Of a DNA stretch of 64,000 nucleotides, positions 41,181-51,504 are shown piece by piece; the stretch's first letter is position 1; each line of letters starts with the position of its first letter. Where the stretch lies: assembly GCA_029215795.1 (NCBI GenBank), contig JARDYH010000002.1, positions 361,176,973 to 361,240,972 of the forward strand, read 5' to 3'. A program made the position numbers and the translations under genes. The notes beneath the pieces are model-generated. The model was not told the DNA's origin, did no database searches, and saw only the letters and a program-made list of their open reading frames with translations. This DNA comes from Anniella stebbinsi (taxonomy: Eukaryota > Chordata > Lepidosauria > Squamata > Anniellidae).

Positions 41181-41794
41181 TCTATAATCACCATCAGTGG
41201 AACTGGGGAGGGCGAAACAATCCTCCGGAGAACTGGAGTCTTTGAACGGCTGGCTCTCGGCTCCAAGGCAGCCTTGCCTGGAAAGGTCAAGGAGAAAGGA
41301 CATTGTGTAGCATTTTTCTGTTCTTCCCACATGCCTCAGCTGGGCTCCTCCGGACAGTGTGGTCGCCGGGCCCAAAGAGACTTAGATACCGTCAAAAGAC
41401 GGCTGCCGCCTCGCTCGTATCCCGGTTGCAGCTGCCATGGTAACCCATGCCAGCCAGGCATCTTGCAAAAGGCCGTTTGGATTCATCAGTGCTCGGGCTA
41501 AGCGATGTCTGAGCCCACCGGAGGGCAGCTCGTTGCAGGCAGAGGGTTGAAACCCACACTGAGGACACAAGGGACGAGAGCCAGACACACACAGCCTGGA
41601 CACAGGGCATGGGAGCTTGGGAAGCATTAAGTGCCCTACTAGGACAGAAGGGGCACAGAACGCTGAGCCAGCTAGCCAGGCCTTTCTGAGCGGACCACAG
41701 GTCTGCAGGAGTACCCATGACTAACATCCCCCAAAGGCCCTGGGCTCAATCTCCGGCAGCTCCAGTTACAAGGACATCAGCAAGCAACACTGTG
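41181..41794. other. mostly unique DNA; SINE trace at 41735-41775
   Basis: 41390-41540 is repeat-free with GCTGCCATGGTAACC, an RFX-type X-box-like half (GTAACC), and may be a noncoding element. CCCTGGGCTCAATCTCCGGC near 41740 is a SINE B-box trace. Confidence 0.3.
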
Positions 41795-42110
41795 ACCCAG
41801 AGTGGCCCTGTGTCCTCTTTTACAGGGGACTGTCCTCTATTTGAAAGCATCCTGTATTTGAAGGGTTCTCCCATCCAAGTCCAGTTTAAAGATCCAGAAC
41901 CATCAAAAGGGAGAGCAGAGGAGGAGCCCAGACGTTGTTCATCCACACTTAGCACCTAGGCAGCAGACTGAACCAGCAGGTACACCCGTCACTTGATCAC
42001 CATCTTCCACACTGTAAAACTGCATGACTAATTCAATTATAATAACGACTTGCCCATGTACCTTGTAAGTTAGCATGTGCAGATTTTATGTAAATCTGTA
42101 GACCTCTACT
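41795..42110. repeat. dispersed repeat of unknown class, copy C
   Basis: GTGTCCTCTTTTACAGGGGA, CTGTCCTCTATTTGAAAGCA, AAGTCCAGTTTAAAGATCCA, CACTTAGCACCTAGG and ACACCCGTCACTTGATCACC follow the same order as 50650-51045, which is longer. Confidence 0.6.
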
Positions 42111-42117
42111 TATTTAT

Positions 42118-42770
42118 TTATTTATTTATTTATTGCATTTGCATTTGCATACCGCCCCATAGCCGAAGTTCTCTGGGTGGTTTACAATATACAAAAAATT
42201 AAACTACAAAAACATACTACATTCACATACATTTAAAACCACTATAATAACTTTAAAAGCTTAAAAAAAAAAAAAAACAGACCAAGGCTCAGCAGATACT
42301 GCTAAATGCCTGAGAGCAGAGGAACGTCTTGACCTGGCGATGAAAAGATAACGATGTTGGCGCCAGGCGGGCCATGTCGGGGAGATGGTTCCACAATTGG
42401 GGGGCCACCACAGAGAAGGCTTTCTCCCTTGTTGCCAACCTCCGAGCTTCCCTCAGAGTAGGTACCTCGAGGAGGACCTTAGATGTTGATCGTAGAGTTC
42501 GGGTGGGTTCATGTCGGGAAAGGCGTTCCATCAGGTATTGTGGTCCCAAGCCGTGTAAGGCTTTATAGGTTAAAACCAGCACCTTGAATCAGGCTTGGAA
42601 AAGTACAGGCAGCCAATGCAAGTGGGCCAGAGTAGGTCTTATATGCTCAAACCTTCTGATCCCTGTTATCAATCTGGCCACTGCATTTTGTACAAGCTGC
42701 GGCTTCCGAACCGTCTTCAAAGGCAGACCCACGTAGAGTGCATTGCAGTAATCTAACTTGGATCGTCCTC
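42118..42770 (-). mobile_element. L2 LINE, 3' end with ORF2 C-terminus
   Basis: The minus strand encodes LDYCNALYVGLPLKTVRKPQ, LVQNAVARLITGIRRFEHIR, THLHWLPV-type sequence (AHLHWLPVLFQA), one in-frame TGA, then FKVLVLTYKALHGLGPQYLM and EKAFSVVAPQLWNHLPD, finishing with FLCSQAF. This is the end of L2 reverse-transcriptase ORF2, after the catalytic motifs. The tail is TCGGCTATGGGGCGGTATGC followed by (AAAT)n at 42118-42140. The single stop makes it inactive though well preserved. Confidence 0.88.
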
Positions 42771-43042
42771 TTTTGGGGGGACACATTTGTTCTTTCATGG
42801 GCAAGACACAATCTCAGGACACATTGCTTAGTGGAAGCTCAAAGGCTTAAGGCAGCATTTTGGGCTGGCTGGTTGGTTGCATGCTTGGCCTGCCAGGCCT
42901 GGTGATGCCCTATCTTGAGAGCTTTGGAAATGTATCACCGAATCGATGGAGACCCCTGGGCATGGCAACGTGACTTGCTTCAGGCAGCACGTTGAGGAAG
43001 GAATAGATGGAGGCAGGAATGGTGCAGCGAGACTTCCAAAGG
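42771..43042. other. unassigned DNA
   Basis: No repeat or exon is recognised between the L2 5' truncation and the next MITE. Confidence 0.5.
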
Positions 43043-43136
43043 CAGCCTTCCCCAACCTGGGAAAGAGGCAGAACTGGCTGGGGGATTGTGGGGTTTGTAG
43101 TCCAACACATCTGGAGGGCCCCAAATTGGGGAAGAC
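43043..43136. mobile_element. palindromic hAT-like MITE
   Basis: CAGCCTTCCCCAACCTGGGA at the left and CCCAAATTGGGGAAG at the right, with TTTGTAGTCCAACACATCTG inside. Same family as 9138 and 62605. Confidence 0.6.
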
Positions 43137-43424
43137 CATCAAGGTGTTGGCCCTAGTAGGGCACAAGAACATTACTTGGGCTCCTCTTGTCTTGGGCCCT
43201 GACTGTAGCACCCGGGTATCTCTTCTATTATTGAATCCTTTCCATCCCTCTGGATCACACAGAATGGCTCCGTTCGCACCTCTTGCATGATTAAGGGAGC
43301 TTAGCTACAGTTTGGACTGATGTATGAATGGGCAAATGACGACTAACCCTGTTCCTCAGCCTCCTGAACCCACGGCATTTAGAAAATGGAATGCAGAGCA
43401 GGCAGGGAAAGAAAGCAGGCAGGT

Positions 43425-43510
43425 CAAACCATGGTCTTGAGCTTCCAAATGTATAGGCTGCTCTAAACCATAGCTTGCAGGTATGTTTGGAAGCTCAAGA
43501 CCATGGTTTG
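43425..43510. repeat. perfect 25-bp inverted repeat with 36-bp loop
   Basis: The arm 43425-43449 starts CAAACCATGGTCTTGAGC and 43486-43510 is its exact reverse complement. The loop also contains AAACCATAG. Likely a small MITE or a cruciform. Confidence 0.8.
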
Positions 43511-43785
43511 GGTTGGACACGAGGCTAGCGCAGACACTACCGCAACGTGTTTGAATTCAGCCAGTAGTTTGCATCTGTTGGCTTTCTGCAGAACTTGGAG
43601 ATATTTGGGAATTTGGGCGAGTGGGGGGGGGGAAGAGACAGAATAGGAGGAGGAGAAGCTGATGCTGCCACCGCTGGGGGGGGGAGGAGAGACAGAATAG
43701 CAATCTAACATTGCCCTACCTTACAGGGTTGTTATAAGGATAACTGAAGAAATATACATAAAGTGCTTTACAAAGCAGAGATGGG

Positions 43786-43880
43786 AAATGTGTGGCTCAA
43801 CAGATGATGATGGACTACAACCCCCATGATTCTTCACCATTGGCTATGCTGGCTAGGGCTGATGAGAGTTGCAGGCCGAC
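43786..43880. mobile_element. palindromic hAT-like MITE, degraded
   Basis: GATGATGGACTACAACCCCC and CTAGGGCTGATGAGAGTTGC are the two arms of the same family as 9138. It abuts the next element at 43881. Confidence 0.5.
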
Positions 43881-43935
43881 AAGGGTGACCATATGAAAAG
43901 GAAGACAGGGCTCCTGTATCTTTAACATTTGTATT

Positions 43936-44438
43936 TGTACACCAGCTTTAAAATCACTCCACTGGCTGTCAAATAGTTTCCGGGCGAAGTACAAAGTGTT
44001 AGTTATTACCTTTAAAGACCTACATGGTTTGGGTCCAGGTTACCTGTGGGATCGCCTTCTCCCATACAATCCGCCCCACACGCTCAGGTCCTCTGGGAAG
44101 AATTTGCTACAGTTGGCCAAAACCAGGATGACAAACGTTACCCAGAGGACCTTCTCTTCTGCCGCTCCCAGACTGTGGAATGGCCTGCCGGGAGAGATTC
44201 TGCAACTTAATAGTCTCTTTGACTTTAAGAAAGCCATAAAGACTGATCTCTTCCGGCAGGCCTACCCAGTCGAATTTTAAGAGTTTTATTGGTATTTTAA
44301 TAATGTTTTAATTTTATAAGTTTGTAATTAATTTTATGTATTTTATGTCATTTGTATTGATGTTGTTCCCTGCCTCGATCCTGAGGGAGAGGCGGGTAAG
44401 AAATAAATAAATAAATTATTATTATTATTATTATTATT
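43936..44438 (+). mobile_element. L2-like LINE 3' end with ATT tail
   Basis: Encodes LKSLHWLSNSFRAKYKVLVI, TFKDLHGLGPGYLWDRLLPY, RTFSSAAPRLWNGLPGEILQ and FKKAIKTDLFRQAYPVEF then a stop: the ORF2 C-terminus of an L2-clade LINE with an intact frame of 95 codons. The tail has CTGAGGGAGAGGCGGGTAAG, (AAAT)n and (ATT)n at 44417-44438. The subfamily differs from 42118 and matches the tail at 49779. Confidence 0.85.
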
Positions 44439-45775
44439 TCATCTCTTTCTCGTTCGTGATGGTTTTTCTAGACTGACATGACGGGCTTTGCCAAATCATG
44501 CTGTCTTTTACAAATTCAGGAATTTCCTGACAATTGAGCATGTTTTAAGTATGACTGCTTTCTGGATGTTGGTGTGAATGTATTTTGGTAGGCCCAGTTT
44601 CTGAGGGTTTTCTGTATAATTTTTTGATGTGATGCCGGTGACTGAGGTGACTAATGGAATAATTGTGACCTTTTCCTGTTGCCATAGTTCTTTGACTTCC
44701 ATGGCCAGTGGCGTATATTTGTCTCTCTTTTCTTCTTCCTTTTGAACAACATTTTTGTCATTCGGTATTGCTATGTCGATGAGGTATGTGTGTTTTACTT
44801 TTTTGTCTATGACCATTATGTCTGGTCGGTTGCAGGGTATTTTCTTATTGGTATAAATTGTTCTGTCCCAGTATATTTTATGATCTGCATTTTCCAAGAT
44901 TGTTTCAGGTGAGTATGGTGTAGATTGTTTGATAAGGTTGAACTTGCTGGCCAGTTGTTGGTAGATTATTTTTGCAGCTGTATTGTGTCTGTCTGAATAT
45001 TCCATTCCTGCTACAATTTTACATCCTCCTGTTATGTGGTTTATTGTTTCTTGGAACTGATGGCATTTCCTGCATAGGTCTGTTGTTACACTGTTATCTT
45101 TTATGATGTATTTTTGGTAGTTCTTGGTGGCTATAACTTGATCCTGTATAGCTATTAGGAAGCCTTCTGTTTCTGGAAATAGCTCACCCTTCCTGAGCAA
45201 TTCGTAAGATGGTTCTTTGTTTATTCATAGGTTCTGTATTATGTTGCAGTGCTTCCCATGGAGTGTTTTTTGTCCCCATTTTTCTTTTTTTTTCTGAGAG
45301 TGTGAGTGGTCGTGTTTGGTCTTTGTTTTGTAGTGCTAGGTTAAGTGGGCTGTAATTTTTATCTGCTGTTACTATAGCTTTATGAATGGGGGTGTTTTTA
45401 GTGTGGAAGAATTCTCTGAGTGATTTTATCTGTTTAGCATGCATTGTGTTAAATGTCTAGCAGATCTCTTCCTCCTTTCCTGCTGATTGTTGTTCTTTCA
45501 ATGCATGAGTTGGGATGGACCATGCGGTGTTTTGTGAGTTTGGTGCGATTGAGTCTGTTTATTTCTTTGAGTTCAGTGTGCAACCAGTGTTTGATTCCTA
45601 ATGAGTATGTGAGAATGGGTATTGCATAGGTGTTGATGGCTTTGAAAATGTTTTTCGAGGTGAGTTTAGATTTTAGGATTTGTGATAGGCGAGTTTTATG
45701 TTGCGTTCTTAGCTGGGTTTTTACTGTGGAGTGATTGATTTTTGTGTTTTGCTGGAATCCTAAGTATTTGTATGC
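44439..45775 (-). mobile_element. R4/Dong-type LINE, 5'-truncated, in ATT repeat
   Basis: The minus strand encodes, in three frames: YKYLGFQQNTKINHSTVKTQ and AINTYAIPILTYSLGIKHWL (C-terminal reverse-transcriptase region); REFFHTKNTPIHKAIV and LNLALQNKDQTRPLTLSEKK; then a 230-codon frame (45200-44508) with GELFPETEGFLIAIQDQVIA, CRKCHQFQETINHITGGC (CX2CX7HX4C zinc motif), MEYSDRHNTAAKIIYQQLAS and RPDIMVIDKKVKHTYLIDIA, which has the D...D spacing of the restriction-like endonuclease. These are hallmarks of the R4 clade. Both ends abut ATT repeats (44417-44438 and 45792-45806), matching the known TAA-repeat target of Dong elements. Frameshifts at about 45190 and 45445 inactivate it. Confidence 0.88.
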
Positions 45776-45791
45776 ATGTATGTATGTATGT

Positions 45792-45806
45792 ATTATTATT
45801 ATTATT
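45792..45806. repeat. (ATT)n run at the R4 5' junction
   Basis: Five ATT units follow TATGTATGTATGTA. With 44417-44438 they bracket the R4 insertion. Confidence 0.85.
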
Positions 45807-46068
45807 GAAAGGGGAATTTCAGCAGCTGTCATATGTATGCATGCAGCACCTGGTGAAATTCCCTCTTCATCACAACAGTTAAAGCTGCAGGAGCTATACT
45901 AGCGTGATCAGATACAAAACAGGAAGGGCTCCTGGAGCATTAATTGTTGTAATGAAGAGGGGATTTCACCAGGTGCTGCATGCATACAAATGACACCTGC
46001 TGCCACTTCTATGCAACTGTTAAACAAACATACAGGAGCCCTGTCCTCTTTTTCATATGGCCACCCTA

Positions 46069-47142
46069 ATACTACTCTAAAGTACTTTTAAAATGAGAAG
46101 CATAAGCATTATTATTTACACATTATGAGATCTGCAGCAACAAGGTTTGGTGATGGGCACTGACTGAAATTGATTTTTTTAAAAATGATTGTTTCCTGTC
46201 ATTTCAAACTATTTTCTATTTTAATTTTTAAGCCCACAGTTGGAATTTCACCTTGAGGTGGGGTTTTTTTTTTTTTTGGTCTGCTTCATTTATCTGCGAC
46301 TTCAATTAGCTTAAGTAGGCTGATTAGTTTGTTCAAAAGTGGACTAATTGAAGTCAAATGTTGTGCAAGCTAAGCAAATTAACAACATAAATTCCAAGCA
46401 AATACTGTTTCCGCTGCTGATAATTATTCTGGGCCACTGGCAGATTGGGCCTTGCTTAGCCTTACGGCTGAGCCACCTGATCACCCGTGGAAGATTGTTT
46501 GGGACAAAGAGAGTGATGGGAGGGCATGCCCATGGCAGGGTGGGGCGGGCCCCATAAAACTTGTTTGTTTTTTCATGGCTTTTCACAACCACCATGTTCT
46601 CCTCCTCCTTGAGTTCAGCACCATTTTCTTTTTCGTAACTCACTGATCCTAGCCAATCAGGGATCATTCCATGAGCAAGATTATGTCATACTGCTATGTA
46701 GCCAATCAGAATCGGCTGTAGATCATCGCTAACATCAAATGAAGCAACACTGCCCTCATTGGCAGAGGGGGGGAAATGCATCCCTGCATTACCTGGACAA
46801 TTGGGCGAATCTCCCTGATTTGTGCTGTGCTGGGGACATTTTTATTGTCCACCCTTGCAGCATGTACCAGAAGACACAGCATAGCCTTATGGCCCAGGCA
46901 GCACAGGGATAAGCATGATATTCTTTGCTCCTAGACGATGCATGTATGGTAGGTGGCAATGTAGAAGAGGCCTTCCTTGCCATGTGAGAGAAGACCTCTT
47001 CTAAGATGGCCTTTACCCTCCTCCATCTTTATGAATGCTTAAATTAAAAATAATTTAAGAATTCTGAATGCATTCCCCAAGGACTGCCTGTTTCATTGCT
47101 CAAAGAATTATTAATCAATTTACTTTAAAACTGCAGTCTTGT
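46069..47142. other. unassigned DNA
   Basis: A poly-T run lies at about 46265-46279. No exon; open frames are short. No repeat family recognised. Confidence 0.45.
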
Positions 47143-47218
47143 ATTCTCTTAGCTGGAAGTGGGCTCCATTGAACTCAATGGGCTTAACTTCTGAGTAGAA
47201 ACGTATAGGATTGCACTG
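47143..47218. repeat. dispersed CCCATTGAACTCAATGGG-type palindrome
   Basis: Reads GTGGGCTCCATTGAACTCAA, TGGGCTTAACTTCTGAGTAG and TAGGATTGCACTG, a common squamate palindromic repeat. A fuller copy is at 48633-48727 and a partial one near 48228-48290. Confidence 0.65.
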
Positions 47219-47437
47219 TGAGTCTGGAATCCTATACAGGCGTAGTGGGGAACCATTTTTCTATGGGCAACTGCTGGATCAGACCAAGGGCCCATCCAGT
47301 CCAGCATTTTGTTCACACAGTGCCCAAGCAGCTATCCACAAGCTGGACACAGTGCAACAGCGCCCTCCCACCCATGTTCCCCAGCAACTGATGTATAGAG
47401 GCATACTGCCTCTGATACTGGAGGTTGCACTTAGCCA

Positions 47438-47786
47438 TTGAGAGTCATCACATGGAGGAAAATCGCGTTTCCTTACCGTCGCTTCTCCGCCCACACATTT
47501 GTACCTCATTACTTCCTCTTTTGGAAGAGGAAGTCTACAACGTGCATGTAGCCCATTCAGAAGGCTGTTTTGATTACGCTGCTTGTCCTGCCCACAGCAG
47601 GAGATAGCGGCAACTTCCGTCTCAAAAACTAAGTTGGACTTACTGGGGTGTTTTTTTGTGGCGCGAAGAAGGCTAGAAGGGGCGGGCAGCGCATGGGAGG
47701 CAGACGACGTTGTGAGAAGGGCCCGCGAAAATTCGTGAGTGCCCAGCAACGAGCGTACAATAAAATGCTCATCTGATGGAGCTCAA
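47438..47786 (+). mobile_element. MITE interrupting CR1, copy 1
   Basis: 349 bp with imperfect inverted ends TTGAGAGTCATCACA and TCTGATGGAGCTCAA. An inverted second copy is at 55645-55981 with the same order: GGCGGAGAAGCGAC-type block, ATTACTTCCTCTTTTG, GCGGCAACTTCC, GGTGTTTTTTTGTGGCGCGA, TTCGTGAGTGCCCAG. No transposase. The superfamily is unknown because the target duplication was not resolved. Confidence 0.7.
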
Positions 47787-47981
47787 AGTTACGTAGCTTT
47801 CTCTTCTGGGAATTTATCCAACCCCCTTTTAGAGCCATCCAAATTGGTGGCCATCACTACATCTTGTGGAAGTGAATTCCACAGTTTAACTATGTGCTGT
47901 GTGAAAAAGTCCTTCATTTTATCTGCCCTGAGTCTCCCACCAATCAGCTTCTTGGGATGACCCGCTGGGTTCTAGTTTTAT

Positions 47982-47983
<2 letters not shown>

Positions 47984-48016
<33 letters not shown>
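47984..48016. repeat. (GA)n microsatellite inside CR1
   Basis: Sixteen GA units expanded within the CR1 copy where others read GAGAGGGAGAAAATG. Confidence 0.9.
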
Positions 48017-48018
<2 letters not shown>

Positions 48019-48632
48019 CCTTATCCACCTTCTCCACACCAAGCCTGACTTTGTACACAGTTCGGAGATGCAGCTTCCGCACCTTGGAAAACTCCTTTAA
48101 AGTTCAGTCTGGTTCTGACTGAATCCTGGAGTGGATTCCCCAGACTCCACTGCATGAAATGAACCTGTGGACTGCATGCAACCCAGGGCCCACATATTTT
48201 CCATCCAAATATACGCACTTAACTGGGTGTAAGCTCCGTCGGATGCAATGGGACTTCCTTCTGAGTAATCCACACCTAAGATTGCCCGTCAAGGTAGCCA
48301 CTGTAGTTTGTTTTAAAAACGTTCCAGCTGTATATCACCAGGAGAAATTTTAGTGGGCAATTAACAAGCTTTAAAATAAATGAATAAGGCAGTTGGGTGG
48401 GAAGGTGGGCGGGCGGGCTCATAGTTGGTGGAGTTTATCACGTAGAGGCGAGTTGCCCCGGCTGAGATATTTGTTTGTTTATATCGCCCCATCAAAATTC
48501 AGGGCACTTTACAACATACAGTTCCACTGAGGCTCTTACCATCCAAAATTTGGCAAAGAGAAGGCAAGAAGGGGAGGGGAACGTGGCACAGGAAAGAAAG
48601 AGAATCATCCGGCTTTATTTCAGTCACATATC

Positions 48633-48727
48633 TTGCAGTGGGATCCTATGCACATCTACCAAGCAGTAAGTCCCATTGAGTTCAATGGGGTTTACTCACA
48701 GATAATTGGGTGTAGGCTTGCAGCCTT
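48633..48727. repeat. dispersed palindromic repeat (CCCATTGAGTTCAATGGGG)
   Basis: GCAGTGGGATCCTATGCACA, AGTAAGTCCCATTGAGTTCA and ATGGGGTTTACTCACAG form a hairpin; both ends mirror TGCAATCCTATGCA. A squamate MITE or SINE-like palindrome of unassigned class. Confidence 0.65.
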
Positions 48728-48946
48728 GGTTAAGGTGGGTGTCAGGTATAAGGTTCAGCAAGGCCAGGAGGCCTTGCAGGTTGTAGGTGGATTTAATTAG
48801 AACTGGTTCGGAGTGTTGGAATCTGAGCGGGATTCTCTCTGTCAGGGTTCTCAGGGGAAGTATAGGAGGGAATAGTTTCGTCCACGTCCCCCCCTGGTCT
48901 TGGGGCTGTAAGACTTCTGTGGGAAACTGATAAGAGTGTTAGAAAG

Positions 48947-48962
48947 GTGTGTGTGTGTGTGT
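48947..48962. repeat. short (GT)n run
   Basis: Eight GT units followed by eight or more G. Confidence 0.8.
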
Positions 48963-49776
48963 GGGGGGGGTATTTAAGGAAACACTCAGATTGTAGCGGC
49001 ATCTTGGTGGGTTGAGCAGTTCTGCCCTGTTTAGACACGGGCATGATTTATGGGCCAGAGCCCCTGTCTGTCACGTGGTTTTGAACAGGCCGACGCCTCC
49101 CTGTATAAGCTGGAGCAAAGGCGAGGAGACTTTGCTAGGATCATCTTTCGACTCATGGCCTAAAATCCCTCCCTGTTTGGATCCATCAAAGCACTCTGCC
49201 CATGGACTCTCTCCTACTTGGACTTTGGATTTCTAAGGACTGTGCCATGAAAAGTACCGTGAGGCTTTTCATAGACTTGAACTCTCGTTTGTTGTGGATT
49301 GTGTGTGTATGTTCATCAACCACTCAGTGTAAGGTTAGACTGGGGTTGTTTTTTAGGGTTGGACTTTTTCTCTGCAGATTCAGGTGGCAAGGAGTTCCCT
49401 GTGCTAAAGCAGCAGCACGGGAGTTCTTGTGCCTGAGATTTTTACCTACCCCGTGATCTTGTTTAGGCTTTGGCCATGTTCCCTGAGTGACCAATGTGTG
49501 GCTGCATTTGGACTAGCTCCCTTGGGATGGTGTTGTTAAGCCTTTCAAGAAGTCCCCATTGTGATTGACTGAAGGATCATATCAGGGATCTTTCCCCTCC
49601 CTTAGTCGGGTTTGGAATCCGTTTTTGGAACCGCTGAGATGGCAGGTGGGAAACCAGGTTGTTATTATAGTGAGTAGCATTTTGACTGTACATTATCTTG
49701 GAGCCTAAAGATTTCTGACCATCAATCAGCTTTAAGTATTTTTGAAGCGTGTAACCATTAAGTTTATCACTGTAAG

Positions 49777-49778
<2 letters not shown>
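48963..49778. other. unassigned DNA
   Basis: GT-rich tract at the start, then sequence without recognised repeats or exons. Open frames are under 90 codons. Confidence 0.45.
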
Positions 49779-49815
<37 letters not shown>

Positions 49816-49860
49816 GATTTATTTCTTACCCGCCTATCCGTCTAGATTTCCCTCAATAAA
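49779..49860 (-). mobile_element. L2-like LINE 3' tail with (TAA)n
   Basis: (TAA)n at 49779-49814, then CGATTTATTTCTTACCCGCC and TTTCCCTCAATAAA, the inverse of the tail at 44380-44438. It shows that the ATT tail belongs to this L2 subfamily. Confidence 0.65.
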
Positions 49861-50020
49861 AAGAAGTCTCATTGGTTGGGTGTCCTGTGTCAAGTTTGCC
49901 AGCACGTGAGAATGCCGGAGGGAATGGGAATCCATGACAGTGGGGTAGCAGGAGTAAGGAGTTGTTCCAAAGTTTTCTCTAATAAGGAGACTTTTGAGGA
50001 TGGATTTGAAGAGAGAGAGA

Positions 50021-50560
50021 GATTGGGTTCAGACAACATGATAACCAACGGTAGTTTAAATAGTCGACAGTTGGTTATTTAACCCAGCATGGGTTATCGT
50101 ATTGTGTGAAAGGAGTTTTTTAACCAATAGTTGGTTATTTGGCAGAAATAAACAACACAAATAACCAATGTTGTGCAGAGTTGGCTATTTGAACCACCAT
50201 TGGTTATTGTGTTGTGTGGAGAGTACTGTTGGTTATTTCCTTGGACACTGTTGGTTATTTTGTCAGCCACAGAGTTGCAAGGTGAGAGTGGTCAAAGTGG
50301 CAGCTGCTGCTCTAGTCCAGCTAGCAGGATAGATGTTCTGCAGCAGTGGCTGATGGGATACTAGCAGGAGGACTGAGGGGATGGAGAGAGGATGGGGGAT
50401 GAGTGAGTCAACTCAGCATGGACTAATAGTTAACTCAGCACTGATCCTAATCCACACCATGGTTGATTGTTATCATGTTGTGTGGGGAGTACCCCCTAGA
50501 TTAAAAACTGTCAAGTTGATTATTACTCCACCGTTGACTATCGTGTTATCTGAATGCAGC
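50021..50560 (+). mobile_element. larger non-autonomous transposon, relative of 8025
   Basis: 540 bp with ends GATTGGGTTCAGACAACATG and TCGTGTTATCTGAATGCAGCC. The interior has repeated TGGTTATT and AATAACCA and a right half GCACTGATCCTAATCCACAC that it shares with the 3986 family. AGA flanks both sides, but the left AGA is in a GA run and is weak evidence. Confidence 0.65.
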
Positions 50561-50649
50561 CAGAGACTCACACAGGTGTTCTGTGAGGTATCCAGGCATA
50601 AAGGGTCAGCAAAGGAGAAAAATGGTGGAGTCATTTGAAGATTCAAGAG

Positions 50650-51045
50650 AAAGAGTGACCAAGTGTCCTACTTTACAGAGGGCAGTCCTCTATTTTGGAG
50701 AGCTGGCAGGGGATAATCCTGTGTTTAAAGAGGTGTCCTATACCTGAAAAAGTATCCAGTTCAAGTCTGGTTTAAAGTTAAAGAACGACCAGAAGGGAAA
50801 GCTGGGGGAGGCCATGAGATTCCCCATCAACACTTATCACCTGGACAATGGATTGAGCAGGCACATGGGTCACCTGGTTACAATCTTCCACACTATGATG
50901 AAAGGTATCGTATTTCTATTTCAGTTTTGGTTGTTATTTCTAAATCTGCACCTATACGCATCAATTTGCAGGTGCAGATGTTATGCAACTTGGTCTCTTT
51001 TGTCCCCTTTTTATTTGATGTGTTTCTTTTTTTTGGCAATGTATA
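50650..51045. repeat. dispersed repeat of unknown class, copy D
   Basis: The longest copy: AGTGTCCTACTTTACAGAGG, CAGTCCTCTATTTTGGAGAG, AGTTCAAGTCTGGTTTAAAG, CACTTATCACCTGGACAATG, CATGGGTCACCTGGTTACAA, TTGCAGGTGCAGATGTTATG, TCTCTTTTGTCCCC. Shares order with 34918, 40600 and 41795. Confidence 0.65.
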
Positions 51046-51216
51046 CGTGGCCACCCAGCCTTCGGACAACTAAGCAGCATTTTAGTGGAGCCAGGCTGCA
51101 CAGGGATGCAGTGCAGGCACATCTTTTATTAGCAGGGATGCTTGCCTCATTCCACCCCCCCCCCCCCAAAAATTCCCTGTTCTGTCTTAGCTTAGCTGCG
51201 ATTTTTACAGTACTAG

Positions 51217-51504
51217 TAGGGTGACCATATGGAAAGGAGGACAGGGCTCCTGTATCTTTAACAGTTGAATTGAAAAGGGAATCTCAGCAGGTGTCCTTTG
51301 TATGTGTGCAGCACCTGGTAAAATCCCCTCTTCATCACAACAGTTAAAGCTGCAGGAGCTATAATACAGTGACCAGATATAAAAGAGGGCAGGGCTCCTG
51401 CAGCTTTAACTGTTGGGCTTCATGCATACAAATGACACCTGCTGAAATTCTCTTCTCTTTTAAAGATACAGGAACCCTGTCCTCCTTTTCATATGGTCAC
51501 CCTA
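51217..51504. mobile_element. hAT-like MITE, TAGGGTGACCA family
   Basis: 288 bp from TAGGGTGACCATATGGAAAG to TTTTCATATGGTCACCCTA. It is shortened relative to 35693-36014 by loss of part of the right half near 51418. No clear flanking duplication. Confidence 0.8.

Larger units (their letters stand above)
43881..46068. mobile_element. hAT-like MITE (TAGGGTGACCA) split by nested LINEs
   Basis: The left part 43881-43935 reads AAGGGTGACCATATGAAAAG and CTCCTGTATCTTTAACATTT. The right part 45807-46068 resumes GAAAGGGGAATTTCAGCAGC and ends CATATGGCCACCCTA. Joined across the gap they follow the family order of 35693-36014, so the L2 and R4 sequences between arrived later. Confidence 0.75.
47270..48055 (-). 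mobile_element. CR1 LINE 3' end split by a MITE
   Basis: 47270-47437 is the tail (GGATCAGACCAAGGGCCCAT to CTGGAGGTTGCACTTAGCC). 47795-48055 continues the coding end (AATTTATCCAACCCCCTTTT, CACAGTTTAACTATGTGCTG, ATCAGCTTCTTGGGATGACC). The order across the gap equals 2400-2800, so the 349-bp interruption is a later insertion. Confidence 0.8.
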
